The notes: generated by a model not told the origin, from the sequence alone. A DNA stretch of 64,000 bases from Plazaster borealis (GCA_021014325.1 CM037470.1:3561647-3625646), one strand, 5' to 3'. Shown: positions 33,735 to 44,865, counted from the stretch's first letter. Program-made: numbers and translations.

Positions 33735-34054
33735 AGCCTGGTGCATAACTTCACGCGAAGTAGCCACTCTCATGAATATGCTAATTACATTCACGCATGC
33801 GTACAGACACTATTGAATGGCAAACGCCATAGAGTTTGTTGTGCACTAGGCAGACACACAGACGCCATCATCAGCCCCATACAAAAAGGCGCGAAGTTCT
33901 TCATTTTGCCAACCAGTAGTGTTATTAGTGCGCATGCGCAATATGCAAGTAACATAATTTCAAGGGAAGAGAAACATTCCGGTTGCTGATTGCCTGCGTC
34001 ACGAGAATTTGCTTCGCACTCGCTTGCTTTCGTGCGTGAAGTATGAGCCCTGCT
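33735..34054. mobile_element. MITE family F relative, longer interior
   Basis: Ends AGCCTGGTGCATAACTTC and GTGAAGTATGAGCCCTGCT resemble family F, with GCTTCGCACTCGC near the right end. The 320-bp interior differs. It sits in the 3' intron of the PEA15-like gene and stops about 40 bases before exon 2. Confidence 0.5.
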
Positions 34055-34096
34055 TTTATTTGAAAAAGCAAGCTTTGCATCGATTGTCAAACATAC

Positions 34097-34237
34097 CTTT
34101 GTATTTTCTGGCAGGGCCGGATATTTCTTTATTTTGGTCATCTTTGGTTGGTAGAGACTGCTTATATTCCATGATTTGCGTCACAAGGTCAGGTCGGCAA
34201 ATCTTCTCCAAGGCATGTTCAAGGTATGACAAGTTAT
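34097..34237 (-). CDS. PEA15: PEA-15-like protein, coding exon 2 (end of DED with RPDL)
   Basis: A 141-base exon between a TTTCTTTTCTAG acceptor and an AAG|GTATGT donor, phase 1 at both ends. It completes Asp59, then gives NLSYLEHALEKICRPDLVT and ends ISGPARKYK. The DNLSY-EH and RPDL elements match human PEA-15 (DNLSYIEH, RRPDL). The Asp of RPDL (residue 75 here) corresponds to human Asp74, which is needed for ERK2 binding. The Ser that human PKC modifies (Ser104, in PSAKKYK) is replaced by Pro in the aligned PARKYK; the nearest Ser is residue 98, two positions earlier. The exon is otherwise complete, with no frameshift. Confidence 0.9.
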
Positions 34238-34439
34238 CTAGAAAAGAAACAAGACCTGTAAGACCCCTTGCGTCTGATAGCGCCCTTTTTGACTCAACTT
34301 TCTTCAGCCCATGAATACCGTATGTGAGATTCACACGATGGGGAACAAAATCCCCTGTGACACCACCACCTATGTGCGCCCAATTCAATGGCTGAAGCAA
34401 CGGAGTGTGGTTCTTTCCCACAGTTATGAAACATATGTC

Positions 34440-34680
34440 ATTGAGCAAGGAACTTGTCCATAATTGCTTTTAAGCAGGTGTATAAATGGGAACCTACCTA
34501 CGAGGGCTGAGGTAGTATCGCGTTGGATCAACCCTTAGCACTAATGCAGACCCAGCTTGTAGCTTATGCTCCCGGAGAGGGGGGGGGGGGGGGTGGGCAC
34601 GTTTGAGGAATGGTCTTTTAAAGTATACCTGATGAATAGCGATAATAATGCAAACTAGTGCCTCGATCTATAGCTACTAG
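34440..34680 (+). repeat. SINE family 4 fragment with a G run
   Basis: Contains GTGTATAAATGGGAACC and TATCGCGTTGGATCAACCC; a run of about 18 G at 34578-34595 interrupts it. Lies in intron 1 of the PEA15-like gene. Confidence 0.5.
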
Positions 34681-34869
34681 GATTATGTGTGCTATATACG
34701 AGCAAGGCATTACCGGGTTTCTATCTAATCATGCAGGGCAAAAGGCATGCCTCACTTGCCGGCGGTTCTTACAAGCAGATGAGTTTACACGCAGTACCAC
34801 TCGTTCTGTTTTCAGGCAGGTCGCTTGAGGGCGCTAGAAGGGTCCCACATGTATTAAATCAAACCTTAC

Positions 34870-35044
34870 CGCAACCCAGCTTGCCGATTTTCTCCATGTA
34901 CTCGAACAGCTCCCTCTGTTTGTGGATACGTTCCCTCTCCTCGTTGGGAATGACGTCCTGGCAGGCGGCCGCAAGGGCTGCCAACTCCTCCTCGGAAATA
35001 CTCTCGCCGAGCTGCTTCAGGAAGTTCTGGAAGGAATCGGCCAT
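34870..35044 (-). CDS. PEA15: PEA-15-like death effector domain protein, coding exon 1
   Basis: The first 58 codons of a 139-residue protein. It starts MADSFQNFLKQLGESISEEE and covers helices 1 to 4 of a death effector domain, ending near EKIGKLGC before a G|GTAAGG donor. Human PEA-15 has the same layout (Met-Ala, acidic second helix, SACKEDIP followed by an aromatic WFSFLE stretch; here AACQDVIP and ELFEYME). PEA-15 is a small cytoplasmic adaptor that holds ERK1/2 in the cytoplasm and binds FADD and caspase-8 through its DED. An acceptor (TCCTCCCCGTAG) 18 bases before the ATG implies that the exon runs to 35062 and that a non-coding exon lies further upstream. Confidence 0.88.
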
Positions 35045-35157
35045 GACGTCTTGGGTTTATCTCTACGGGGAGGAAGATGAGACGAGACTGTATGAGATTA
35101 TGAGAACAGGAGCTACAAGCCCTTTTCGTACATGGCGTTAGGTTTGGGATCTTGGGC

Positions 35158-35530
35158 TTAAAGGCATCGTACACGTTTGGTAATTACTCAAAATATATAT
35201 TAGCATAAAAACTGACTTGGTAACGAGCAACAGAGAGCTGTTGATAGTATAAAACATTGTGAGAAACGACTCCCTCTGAAGTAACGTAGTTTTGAGAAAA
35301 AGGTAATTTCTCACTAAAACAATAAAAACTTCTTGCAAGAAGTTTTTATTCCTAACTGAAAGCACACAAATTTGTACAACAAGGGTGTATTTTCTTTCAT
35401 CATTTTCTTGCAACTTCGATGACCAATTGAGCCCAAATTTTCACAGGCTTCTTATTTTATGCATATGTTGGGATACACAAAATGAGAACACTGGTCTTTG
35501 ACAATTACCAAACGTGTACGATGCCTTTAA
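35158..35530 (+). mobile_element. MITE family A copy 8
   Basis: Complete copy starting about 100 bp upstream of the PEA15-like ATG exon. Its final TTAA (35527-35530) is also the first TTAA of a family B element. Confidence 0.85.
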
Positions 35531-36121
35531 AGGGATTGTTAACACATTTGGTAATTGGAACCCACCGTTTGTTTCAATAGTCGTAGATATATACCATAAA
35601 ACTAACCTGTTGACGATTAATTTCTAATGGTGAAAGCGTTTTTGAGATATTGCCGAAAATCTGGAGCGGTTATGCCCACGCAGGAAGAATAATCTGCCAT
35701 TGGAAATCTGAGAAGCGTTATAGTAGCGGTATAGCAGTAACGCTTCTCAGATTCAAATTTGTTTGGGAAAAAAGTGATATCTTTTACCATAACCGCAGTA
35801 CTGCGAAGTGAAAAGTTTCTCAAAATGCATTTTACTATCCAAAGCTGCTGTACTTCTTACACAAGTAAGTTTGTATTGCCATTAATGTTCAGAATCATTA
35901 CCGAACGTATAGATGATGTGACCTCTGTTTACATTCAAACCGCCCTCTCTTGACAAAAGTCATGTTTCCGCCGGGCAAGAAGACGCGTACTCATGGTAAC
36001 ATTGCGTGTCCTTTATAGCTGGCTGTCAGTACACAAAGGTTTTGCCCGGCGACATGCGCGCGCATCATGTTATGATTTTCGAATGACGTCAGAGGTCACA
36101 TCGTCTATACAGACCCTTTAA
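35527..36121 (+). mobile_element. MITE family B copy 1, interrupted by another MITE
   Basis: Family B starts TTAAAGGGATTGT, has ACGTTTGGTAATTGG-type ends and a middle with TTCTCAGATTCAAAT. It relates to A only at the ends. This copy is interrupted at 35912-36105 by a TA-flanked element. Confidence 0.8.
35912..36105. mobile_element. TA-flanked MITE nested in family B copy
   Basis: 194-bp element with inverted ends GATGATGTGACCTCTG / CAGAGGTCACATCGTC and a TA on each side, as in Tc1/mariner-type insertions. The interrupted B sequence (ACGTATA then CAGACCCTTTAA) resumes exactly at the edges when compared with 40275-40290. Confidence 0.78.
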
Positions 36122-36174
36122 AGGCCCTCTTTGAAACCAAGGGCTTCGGTTTGGGCTCAGCTCCTGCTTTATGA

Positions 36175-36318
36175 GGCCCTTTTCGAAACCACAGTGATTG
36201 GGCTTGCGGGCTCCTGCTTGGGATCGGTCCGCTTGATTGAAGCCCCGTAATTAGGAAAGCGCACGGCTTCTAAATAACTGAGGAGCCTATAAGCCAAAGC
36301 AGTGGTTTCGAAAAGGGC
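36175..36318. mobile_element. Foldback element with GGCCCTTTTCGAAACCA ends
   Basis: Inverted ends GGCCCTTTTCGAAACCA / TGGTTTCGAAAAGGGCC. Related fragments occur near 28350-28430 and 31305-31345. Confidence 0.7.
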
Positions 36319-36332
36319 CATAGGCTACGCAT

Positions 36333-36706
36333 TTTTTTTACACCGCAGCGAGGGGTTTTGTACTGTAATACTGCCAATTCCTGTCTTGAGATGAGACTAC
36401 AAACATCAATGCCCATAAAGGGTTAGGTTGAGGGTTAGGCTTTTTTTACACCGCAGCGAGGGGTTTTGTACTGTAATACTGCCAATACCTGTCTTGAGAT
36501 GAGACTACAAACATCAATGCCCATAAAGGGTTAGGTTGAGGGTTAGGTTGAGGGTTAGGGTGAGGGTTAGGGTTAGGGTGAGGGTTAGGGTTAGGGTTAG
36601 GGTTAGGGTTAGGGGTAGGGTTAGAGTTAGGCTTTAGGGTTAGACGTATTGTCAAGACGGAATTGACAGTGTTACAGTAAAAAAACCTCTCGCTGCGGTG
36701 TAAAAA
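36333..36706. mobile_element. Foldback element with internal telomere-like repeats
   Basis: Inverted ends TTTTTACACCGCAGCGAGG / CCTCTCGCTGCGGTGTAAA, continuing on both sides into a CAGTA-type arm. The first 108 bp is tandemly duplicated (36333-36440, 36441-36548). The interior (about 36531-36640) is GGGTTAG/GGGTGAG repeats like animal telomeres. Confidence 0.75.
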
Positions 36707-36714
36707 CAAATACG

Positions 36715-37050
36715 CCTCCGGTATCATAGGGGATTGTGCCCTTCGGTGTGTGTGTCCCCAATACGGTATGGGCTGAAGGAAGTCGAGTCAAAAGAGGGCG
36801 CTACCAGACGAAATTTCTACACTATTCGCACTATTCTATATTGCCTGTTTGAAGCTCCGCATCAAAAGCAAACTAAATATTTGATGGATCTTAATTAAGG
36901 CCGTTGTGGCAGGAGATTTTGTTTCCCCGGATATTCTGTCCCCTAATACGGCGAACTGTGTACAAACTTCTTCTGATAGCGCCCTCTTTTGAATCCTTCT
37001 CCTCCAGAATCCCTGGGGGACAGATTTCCCTGGGACACCGTATGTGAATT
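36715..37050. repeat. Dispersed repeat, longer copy of the 28558 family
   Basis: Starts GGTATCATAGGGGATTG and ends GGGACACCGTATGTGAATT, with GTGGCAGGAGATTTTG inside. Confidence 0.5.
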
Positions 37051-37213
37051 GAAGGCGAGGGCTACGTGTACGGCTTGATTGCTGTATCATCATGTGTTAA
37101 AGTAAAGGACGTCCTTATAGCAACACCTTTACCAACAGTCGTAGCCGTAGCTGTAGCCGCCAACTCTGATACAGCCTTAGAATGGAATCAACGGCATCAA
37201 ATTTAACCCTACT

Positions 37214-37381
37214 GGGCCCAATTTTATAGAGCTGCTTATGCAGAAAATATTGCTTAACAATTTTCTGCTTCGGCAGAAGCGAGATAGGATACCAGTATGG
37301 TACATGTGACATAGTGTTTTGGCTGGTAACCATATTCTGGTAAGCAGATTCTTTTTGTGCTGAAACGACTCTATGAGAGCC
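37214..37381. mobile_element. Palindromic MITE family E
   Basis: Starts GGGCCCAATTTTATAGAGCT; ends GAAACGACTCTATGAGAGCC; interior GTTTTGGCTGGTAACC. Confidence 0.7.
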
Positions 37382-38210
37382 CTGGGCAGTAACCTACTGA
37401 AAACAACATAACGGGAGTGTGTGTATTCAAACACACTTAATTAATTTAAATGACTTTAAAGTGGTTATCTATATTCTAATTATGATTTTTTTTAAATTGG
37501 TTTCCAAGCCCCAAACAAGTACAATTTGACTTTACATAATATAGTACAGTAAACAATGTGATACAAAACACTCTGTGTGCCAAATCATGTTAACGCGTAG
37601 AACGCCATGCCAATAGCCCCTGTGTTATTAACAACCCCAACCGGGAAAAAATCAAAAACTGAAGATTTATCATGGGGAACTGTAAAAGAAAATTACATTA
37701 TTGTATAATGGACCCGGTCAGAAACCGTCACTAATGACCAAGAATAATGACCTCCAGTAATCGATTAAACCGCTTACCGGTCTGTAATGCACAGTAATGG
37801 CCGCCATTACAGAGAGCCAACCAGCCGGGCCGATTTCCATCAACCGTATACTTGCGTTTTGCTTTAATATCAATGCGATCCGATTTAGCGTATGCGGCAG
37901 CCTTCAACCCTCACCCAATGGGTTATAAGCTGCACAGAAAATACGTGCGGATTATGCTGCATGAGGTTTCGCCTGCCTGACGCATGTTCTCAATCTTAGA
38001 AAAAAACAATGATTTCTGATGAAGAGAAATATATTGGAACCAATCCGCCGAAAGTCTTGACAGCAGTTCTGATTATAGGTTCCTTCAGAAAGAGTTTTGA
38101 CTCCAAAGTAAAAAGTTAAATAAAACGTGTTTATTTACCCCCCCCCCCTTTTTAAAAAAAGCAGACACAACCGACTCATTGTTGCACAGAGGCCAAAGAT
38201 GTATCCATCA

Positions 38211-38592
38211 TTAAAGGCACTGTACACGTTTGGTAATTACTCAAAATATATAATTAGCAGCATAAAAACTGACTTGGTAACGAGCAACGGAGTGCTGTTG
38301 ATAGTATAAAACATTGTGAGAAACGACTCCCTCTGAAGTAACGTAGTTTTTGAGAAAGAGGTAATTTCTCACTAAAATAATAATAAAAGACTTCTTGCAA
38401 GAAGCTTTTTATTCCTATCTGAAAGCACACAAATTTGTACAACGAGGGTGTTTTTTCTTTCACCATTTTCTTTCAACTTCGATGACCAATTGAACCCAGA
38501 TTTTCACAGGCTTGTTATTTTATGCATAATATGTTGGGATACACCAAGTGAGAACACTGGTCTTTGACAATTACCAAACGTGTTCGGTGCAA
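38211..38592 (+). mobile_element. MITE family A copy 9, right end damaged
   Basis: The left end is intact (TTAAAGGCACTGTACACG). The right end stops at GTGTTCGGTGC and lacks the closing CTTTAA. Confidence 0.8.
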
Positions 38593-39169
38593 AATAAAAT
38601 ACTTAAATATTGCATTCGGTTTTTGCAGTGAGGTATATTCCAAATTGGACCTTCTTAACTTTGCCTCCAAACCAGGGGATTCCAGATCGCTGGGAAGCAA
38701 TTGTTGAACCAACCATGCTCCCGTTCCGAGAAGGGGAAATGAATAATGGACAAATTCTACCGACTGTTCTGCAAATAAGGACCTGGCGAACACTGTGACA
38801 GACGCCGAGACGAATACCCAGTTTATCAGTTGAGAATATCGGTTTCATTGCCCGTTGAGATTTCCACTGTCTCGACAATGAGGTTTTTTTTTACCTATTT
38901 GTAATTCAAATCCACTATACAATCTCGTGAGGTGATTTGGGGCATCGTGGAGAAGGTTCTGGCTTGGTCTTGTAGATTGATAAGTGCTGGTAAAGGTGAA
39001 GAGGTGCGGGTCATGAAAAAGAAAACAACCAGCAACATAATCAACAACCAACATCAACAGCAACATCCACATTGAGGGGTCATTTTGGCCTCTCAGAAAA
39101 GCGAACTTAATCGCTATACAATAGCCATGAACCCATCGGAGAGAAGACAAGGAAGTATAAGTTTCAGTT

Positions 39170-39325
39170 TTAGATGTGGGAAGAAAACACCAGAGAATTA
39201 TTCCAGGGAAAATCCTAGCAATCAAGTAGGGACAGAAAACCCAATCCACATAGTGCCCCCGATGGGATTTGAACCGGGGTCCTAGAGGTGGAAGGCGAGG
39301 ACTCGAAACCACTACGCCAACCATC
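39170..39325 (-). mobile_element. tRNA-like SINE fragment, reverse
   Basis: Reverse B-box-like GGGATTTGAACCGGGGTCC, a degenerate A box to its right, and body AATCAAGTAGGGACAG shared with 43255-43440. Confidence 0.55.
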
Positions 39326-39437
39326 ACCATCAACAGCCACATTGACGACGACAACAACGACGGCAGGGGCGGCGACGACGACGACAACATACAACGACAG
39401 CAACAATTTAAAAAACAACGAAAACAACAGAAAAAAC

Positions 39438-39456
39438 AATAACAACAACAACAACG

Positions 39457-39506
<50 letters not shown>
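39438..39506 (+). repeat. CAA microsatellite
   Basis: About 23 CAA/ACA triplets with one CGA; embedded in a wider CAA-rich zone 39340-39545. Confidence 0.92.
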
Positions 39507-39507
<1 letters not shown>

Positions 39508-39945
39508 ACATACAAAGACAGCAACAACTTTAAAAACAACGGGAAAAACACCCCTACCACAACCCACCAAAACAACATGTGCTTGAATCTTCCATGAAAC
39601 ATCGGTATGCATTTCAAAAGTGATACTATGTTGAACAGCCATGTACCCTACACGGTGAAACATTCCCAGTTAGATTTGCATTCTTGAATTTTCGATTGTC
39701 TGCCATGCCATACGAAGATTACGTTGGTTTATTATGATAGCCGATTACGTTGCAGCAGTTCCACTGATACGCGAATCGCGGTTGACCTAAAATAATATGC
39801 ATACATTTTATGAGCATCGAGCATCCTCTATAAAAAAAGACACCCCTTGTTTTTAAACTGATTGAAAGTGTTGAGATAAATCTATACTCAAATGAAAAAA
39901 AAAGGATTGAGTTCTTGCTCACTGCCGTACTAACCAAAAAGATGC

Positions 39946-40290
39946 TTAAATGGATTGTATACGTTTGGTAATTGGAACCCACTGTCTGTTTAAATCCTAT
40001 ATAGTTGTAGATATATACCATAAAACTAACCTGTGAAAATTTCATTTCAAAAGGTGGTAGCGTTTTTATACAATCTGAGAAACGTTACGGCCGAAACGTT
40101 ACGGCCGTAACGCTTCTCAAATTCAAATTTTGGGGGATAAAAAGTGATATCTTTTCCCTTAACCGCATGTTGGAAGTGAAAAGTTTCTCAAAATGCATTA
40201 TACTAACCAAAGCTGCTGTATTTATTACCAAGTAAGTTTGTGTTGCCATTAATTTTCAGAGTCATTACCAAACGTATACAGACTCTTTAA
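39946..40290 (+). mobile_element. MITE family B copy 2
   Basis: Complete uninterrupted copy, TTAA at both ends; starts TTAAATGGATTGTATACG and ends CGTATACAGACTCTTTAA. Confidence 0.82.
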
Positions 40291-40424
40291 AGAGAGGCTC
40301 CAAGATCAAATTCAGTTTTGGATGCATTTCCAATAGATAGAGTCCTCATGAAACTGGGGAAAAAATTACAAGAGTCTAAACCTCACGTTAAAATGGTGCA
40401 AAATTAATGCCATTTTATTTGTGT

Positions 40425-40660
40425 CCTTGAGCAAGGAACTCAATCGGAATTGCTTCTCTTAACACAAGAGTATTGTGTTGGGGTAACCCTCCTTTTTTAT
40501 GCAGCATGAGGTTGTATATGCTCACCAGGGAATTGAGAAAGTTTAAGGAATGGTCCAAGGTGTCTGATGAACATGGATAATAATATTGTAAATTGCCTTG
40601 ATCTAGCTACCGGTAATTGTTTCGTAAAAAGTAATGGTGGGCGAACCAAAGTTTGAGGAA
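40425..40660 (+). repeat. SINE family 4 fragment
   Basis: Contains GAGCAAGGAACTCAATCGG, GCAGCATGAGGTTGTATATG and GTTTAAGGAATGGTC. Confidence 0.45.
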
Positions 40661-40676
40661 TGGTTTAAGGTCCACG

Positions 40677-40897
40677 TACACGGCAAAAACTGTGGTGTTA
40701 AAATTGACACATTATAGATACCAAACAAACAATCAAAATTTACACCATAGAGTGTTAAAACCCCCACTAATTTCTGCCCCCCAAATTACATTGGTGTTAT
40801 TTTAACACCCTATGATGTTAATTTCGATTCTCTCTTCGGTATCTATATGTGACAACACCCATGGTGTCAATTTGAACATCCCGATTTGTGCAGTGTA
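40677..40897. mobile_element. MITE with TACACTGCAAAAA-type ends, copy 1
   Basis: Ends TACACGGCAAAAACTG and GTGCAGTGTA; interior repeats of GGTGTTAAAATTGACAC and its inverse. Confidence 0.72.
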
Positions 40898-41654
40898 TTC
40901 CCGATGAACAGGGATAATAGTTATCGAAAAGTACTTTGATCTAGCTACTAGGACACTGCGCTTTTTAACGACCACTGTATCATCGTTTCGTTAAAATTAA
41001 CGATGGGCAAACCAAACGCCAGCAATTTTACGAGTCACATATTTACGTATCTGCTAGTTATCAGTGCATAGAAAAGTGTTTTTGTTCATAGCATTTTGTA
41101 CGACATAAAAACAACAAGATATGCTCAAGGTTTTGTCCAAGCATGAAAGAAATGCACACTTTAATAGTGCAACAGCCAGCTGATTGTATTAGGGTCTATC
41201 TCTGTTTTGGGTTTACTGCACTTTCTTCGGATTGCAAATCAATAAAACAACAACAAGGGGTGCCTGTAGATAAAACTAAACTAAACAAACTAAATAGGTC
41301 GAATCCGCTCAGAGATTTATTTTTGAAGGGGAGTTGCAATTTTTTGTTTTCGTTCGGGTTTTGCGGGGTGAATTCTTTTTCATAAGCAAATTTTATTTCA
41401 TTTTTACTTTTATAGACGCTGAATGCATTTTACTCAATTTTTTGAACACCTTTTTATACAATAATTGGACACGTAATAAGTAGATTGTGTTCTGCTATAC
41501 TGCCCCCTCCCCCGAGAAAAAAAACCCCGGAAAAACCCAAACCAAACAAACCCCAAAACAGGAAAACAAAATCACAAAATACGAAACACAAAAACGCATT
41601 TGGGCACATTGCCTTCAATATTCTAGTAAAAAATTTCTGTTGAATTGCTCCTTA

Positions 41655-41975
41655 TCCATTTTAAGAGTTGTCCATGCACCAACAAATATAGAGTGCGACG
41701 TAATTAGTGAGTAGTGATTAAAAAATAACCACATAAATTTGCCTCTGGAAATACAACCGCGGAACATACGGTCCGCCATTTTATGCAGTCGAAAATTTGG
41801 TCCTACAAAATTACAGACCGTTTTCTGTCATGAAATTACACCTCAAAAACAAACAATTTCAAGGGATGTTTATGTAAATTATTACATTCTACTTTTAAAA
41901 TATCTTTTCAACCATCGTAACAAATGCTTTGTATAGCCGGAAGCACCCAATCCGAAGGCAATGTGCCCCCTTTAA
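41655..41975 (-). mobile_element. MITE family I copy 2, reverse
   Basis: Shares GCCTCTGGAAATACAACC, CGGAACATACGGTC and the end GGCAATGTGCCCCCTTTAA with the copy near 57.6 kb. Confidence 0.65.
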
Positions 41976-41999
41976 TGAACAAATCTGGAGAAAACAGAA

Positions 42000-43250
42000 A
42001 CCATGGGGGTACAAAGTAATTCGGTAAAGAGACTGCGACCTGGTAACCGACTTCGATTATACGGAGACAAAAACTTACCTGATTTGCAAGAAACCGCTGG
42101 GGCTCTCTTGGAGCAAAACAAAAAAAGGGGCCTCGCCGATCTCTGCAGGGTGTACCAAGCTCTGTAACCACAGGGTTAATCTATTTCCTCCGGCTATAAA
42201 CAAGTTGTCTGTGTTCTGTGATCTACAAAAATTATCGGTGTCTTCACTCCATCAACGTCTTGGAGAAGAACTTAGAACTTTGATCACAGCGCGCTGAGAA
42301 AAAAATAAAATGTTGCACACAAAGATCTTAGACATTTTTTTTAAGAGAACAAAGTTAATAATTCGAAGAATGCTATACTATTGAGAAGGTTAAAACAAAA
42401 CAAAAGCGGGGGTGTTGAGAGGACAACTTCTACAAGGCAAAGGAGCAACCGGAAAATCTGCACGTATTGAGAAATACAAAACGTAGATTCTGTGACGTCG
42501 ACGTGGTTAACTGAAAATTATTGCAGAAATCGTAGCTTGAATCTATTATATAGGTCTGTTTTATGTCACTGTGTAGATTTCTTAAACAATCATACAACAA
42601 ACTCAATGGAAGGCTCAAGAAGAATGACTCCGCAACCAAAATAAGTATTTCCATTTTATTTCCAAAGAAAACTGACATACTGGATAGCTGGCAAGTCCGG
42701 AGCGACATCAAGGTGGTTGATTTCGCGAAGAAACAATTATTTTGATTGAAGATATTCCAAGCTTGACGTACCGTATACGAATCGTCCCTACACACAAACC
42801 AAGCGAGTGATTTTAGTTCAGTCTCGATCTCTCCACAGTCCGCCTTATAAAACCGCGCGCATTGGATTTTTGAGTCAACGCGTCCTGTAATTTACACTGG
42901 TGCCAGACTGTAATTCCAGGGTCCGTTCGTAATTTAATGCAATTCTTGACGGGCTGCCATTAGCCGGTTGCTAGACGATCAAGGCGCATGTTTAAATTAG
43001 ATTTGGTCGCAACCTCGTCCCCACGATAGTCCTCTCTCCTCACCTTATGATTTACCAATCTGTTTATACGATGGTTTAGACAATGTTGATTGGAAATTGC
43101 GGTAGATCTAAACAAGTCACAGAGCCTGGCATTATACTTCGCAGAGAACATTTTATTTATTTTAACTATTGTAATGAGACCTAAGGGATCCCTCAAAGAG
43201 CGACAAGCACGGTGACCCGCAAGCCCTGAAGATACCCGGAAGAAGCACGA
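42000..43250. other. Unassigned single-copy region
   Basis: No convincing exon. A TATAAAA followed by CCGCGCGC at 42846-42860 on the plus strand could be a core promoter, but no donor-bounded exon follows clearly. Confidence 0.4.
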
Positions 43251-43254
43251 CGAA

Positions 43255-43440
43255 GAAATGCTCGGTTTTCAAAGTGGGGGAAGCCCAAAGTTGAAAAAAA
43301 AAAACCAAACTTAATCAGGTAGGGACTGAAACATAAATCAACATGCGAGGCCCCGTTCCAAAGGTGGGATTCAAACCGGAGTCCACAGCGGTTGAAAAGG
43401 CACCGTGAGCAAGATACCACGAAGTCAATTAGCCCCTCGT
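43255..43440 (-). mobile_element. tRNA-like SINE fragment, reverse
   Basis: Contains AATCAGGTAGGGACTG and GGTGGGATTCAAACCGGAG, parallel to the copy at 39170. Confidence 0.55.
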
Positions 43441-43861
43441 TCCCATAGAAATGGATTACATGCATCAGCATCGCTCTGCCCCGGTGTGAGACTTGCCCTT
43501 TTCTTGGTCTTGCCCTTTTTGGACCAACCTTTTCTTAGACTTACCCTTTTCCTAAGGCTTGCTCTTTTCTTGGACTCTCCCTTTAATGTTTAAATTGTAG
43601 GCCTGTTCTCAGACCGGGGCATAAAAATACGTATGCTTATGATTCATTTCTATGGGAACGAGGTTTATGCTAAAGGCCAACGTTCAGGGTCTCGAGTATA
43701 AAACATCGCTACTCTATCATCGACCTACAGAGGAGAAGGGGAAAGAAGAAAAAAAAATAACTTGACATATTCCCAGGGTTGGTAAATAATGTCATAGCAT
43801 TGGGATGCATTGTGGAGACGTCTCAGTCCTAGGAATGTTTTTGACATTAATGTTTCTTTTA

Positions 43862-44258
43862 TTAAAGGGATTGTATACGTTTGGCAATTGGAAACCACTC
43901 TTTGTTTCAATCCTATATAATTGTAGATATGTACGATAACACTAACCTGTGAAAATTTCATTTCAAAAGGTGGTAGTTTTTTGGGGAGATAATACTGAAA
44001 ATCTGGAGCGGTTATTTTCACGCAGGAAGAATAATCTGCAATTGGAATACACAATCTGAGAAACGTTACTGCAGTACCGCTTCTCAGGTTAAAAATTTTG
44101 GGGATAAAAAGGGATATCTTTTTCCATAACCACAGTACTTCGAACTGAACAGTTTCTCAAAATGCATTATACTATCCAATGCTGCTGTATTTCTTACCAG
44201 GGAAATTTTTATTGCCATTAATTTTCAGAGTCATTACCAAACGTACACAGCCCTTTAA
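43862..44258 (+). mobile_element. MITE family B copy 3
   Basis: Complete copy starting TTAAAGGGATTGTATACG, ending at TTAA 44255-44258. Confidence 0.82.
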
Positions 44259-44407
44259 TCCAGAGGAAATAGAAAAGATTTTGACAAATCTGCCCAAAAC
44301 GTGTAAAAGCTACAAAATATTAGATGCATGCCTTGCGAAGTGCAGGTTTCTTTTTGCTCATTATCTAAAAAAATAACAGGACCTAAGGAGATCACAGACA
44401 ACACGGC

Positions 44408-44515
44408 CTGCTAAGCAAAAGTGAGCAGGATACCAGTCACAGATTGTACACGTGACATTGTATTTTTAGCCGGTAACCTTGTTCTGGTATGCACATATTT
44501 TGTGCAATGAAATTT
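44408..44515. mobile_element. Family E fragment
   Basis: Internal part only: CTGCTAAGCAAAAGTGAGC and CCGGTAACCTTGTTCTGG. Confidence 0.45.
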
Positions 44516-44865
44516 GGCTCAAGATTTAGCCCCCTCCAGCAAAATCATAACAATAAGTATTGGTAGGCCTACATTTAAGAGAATCAAGCGAAAAATGTTC
44601 GTCAATAAAACATTCCCTGTAATGGTATGGATAATTTTGAAAGAAATTGTATTCACCCACAAAAATACTACATGCTATTTATAAAAACGTACTGCTCGAA
44701 ACAGTGCCATGGTGAAAGCGTGTGCGTAGATTCCATTAATGTCCTTCAATTTAAGATGGACACTTTTCCGAAGTTGCTGGATCGGGACCTAACTTTATTA
44801 TCAGTGAGCCTTTTTATTGTGAAAATTACCGTAAACTTCCTTCGTTGATTATCTATGTTTGACCT

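Noticed and set aside
36531..36640. Chromosome end
   Set aside because: Telomere-like repeats are short, degenerate, internal and enclosed by foldback arms, with ordinary sequence on both sides.
38845..39663. 272-residue minus-strand frame with a Cys run
   Set aside because: Produced by the CAA microsatellite read in another frame, plus a SINE fragment; no protein signature.
42846..42852. Plus-strand TATA promoter of a third gene
   Set aside because: A TATAAAA with CpG-rich sequence after it, but no exon, start codon context or donor to support a gene.
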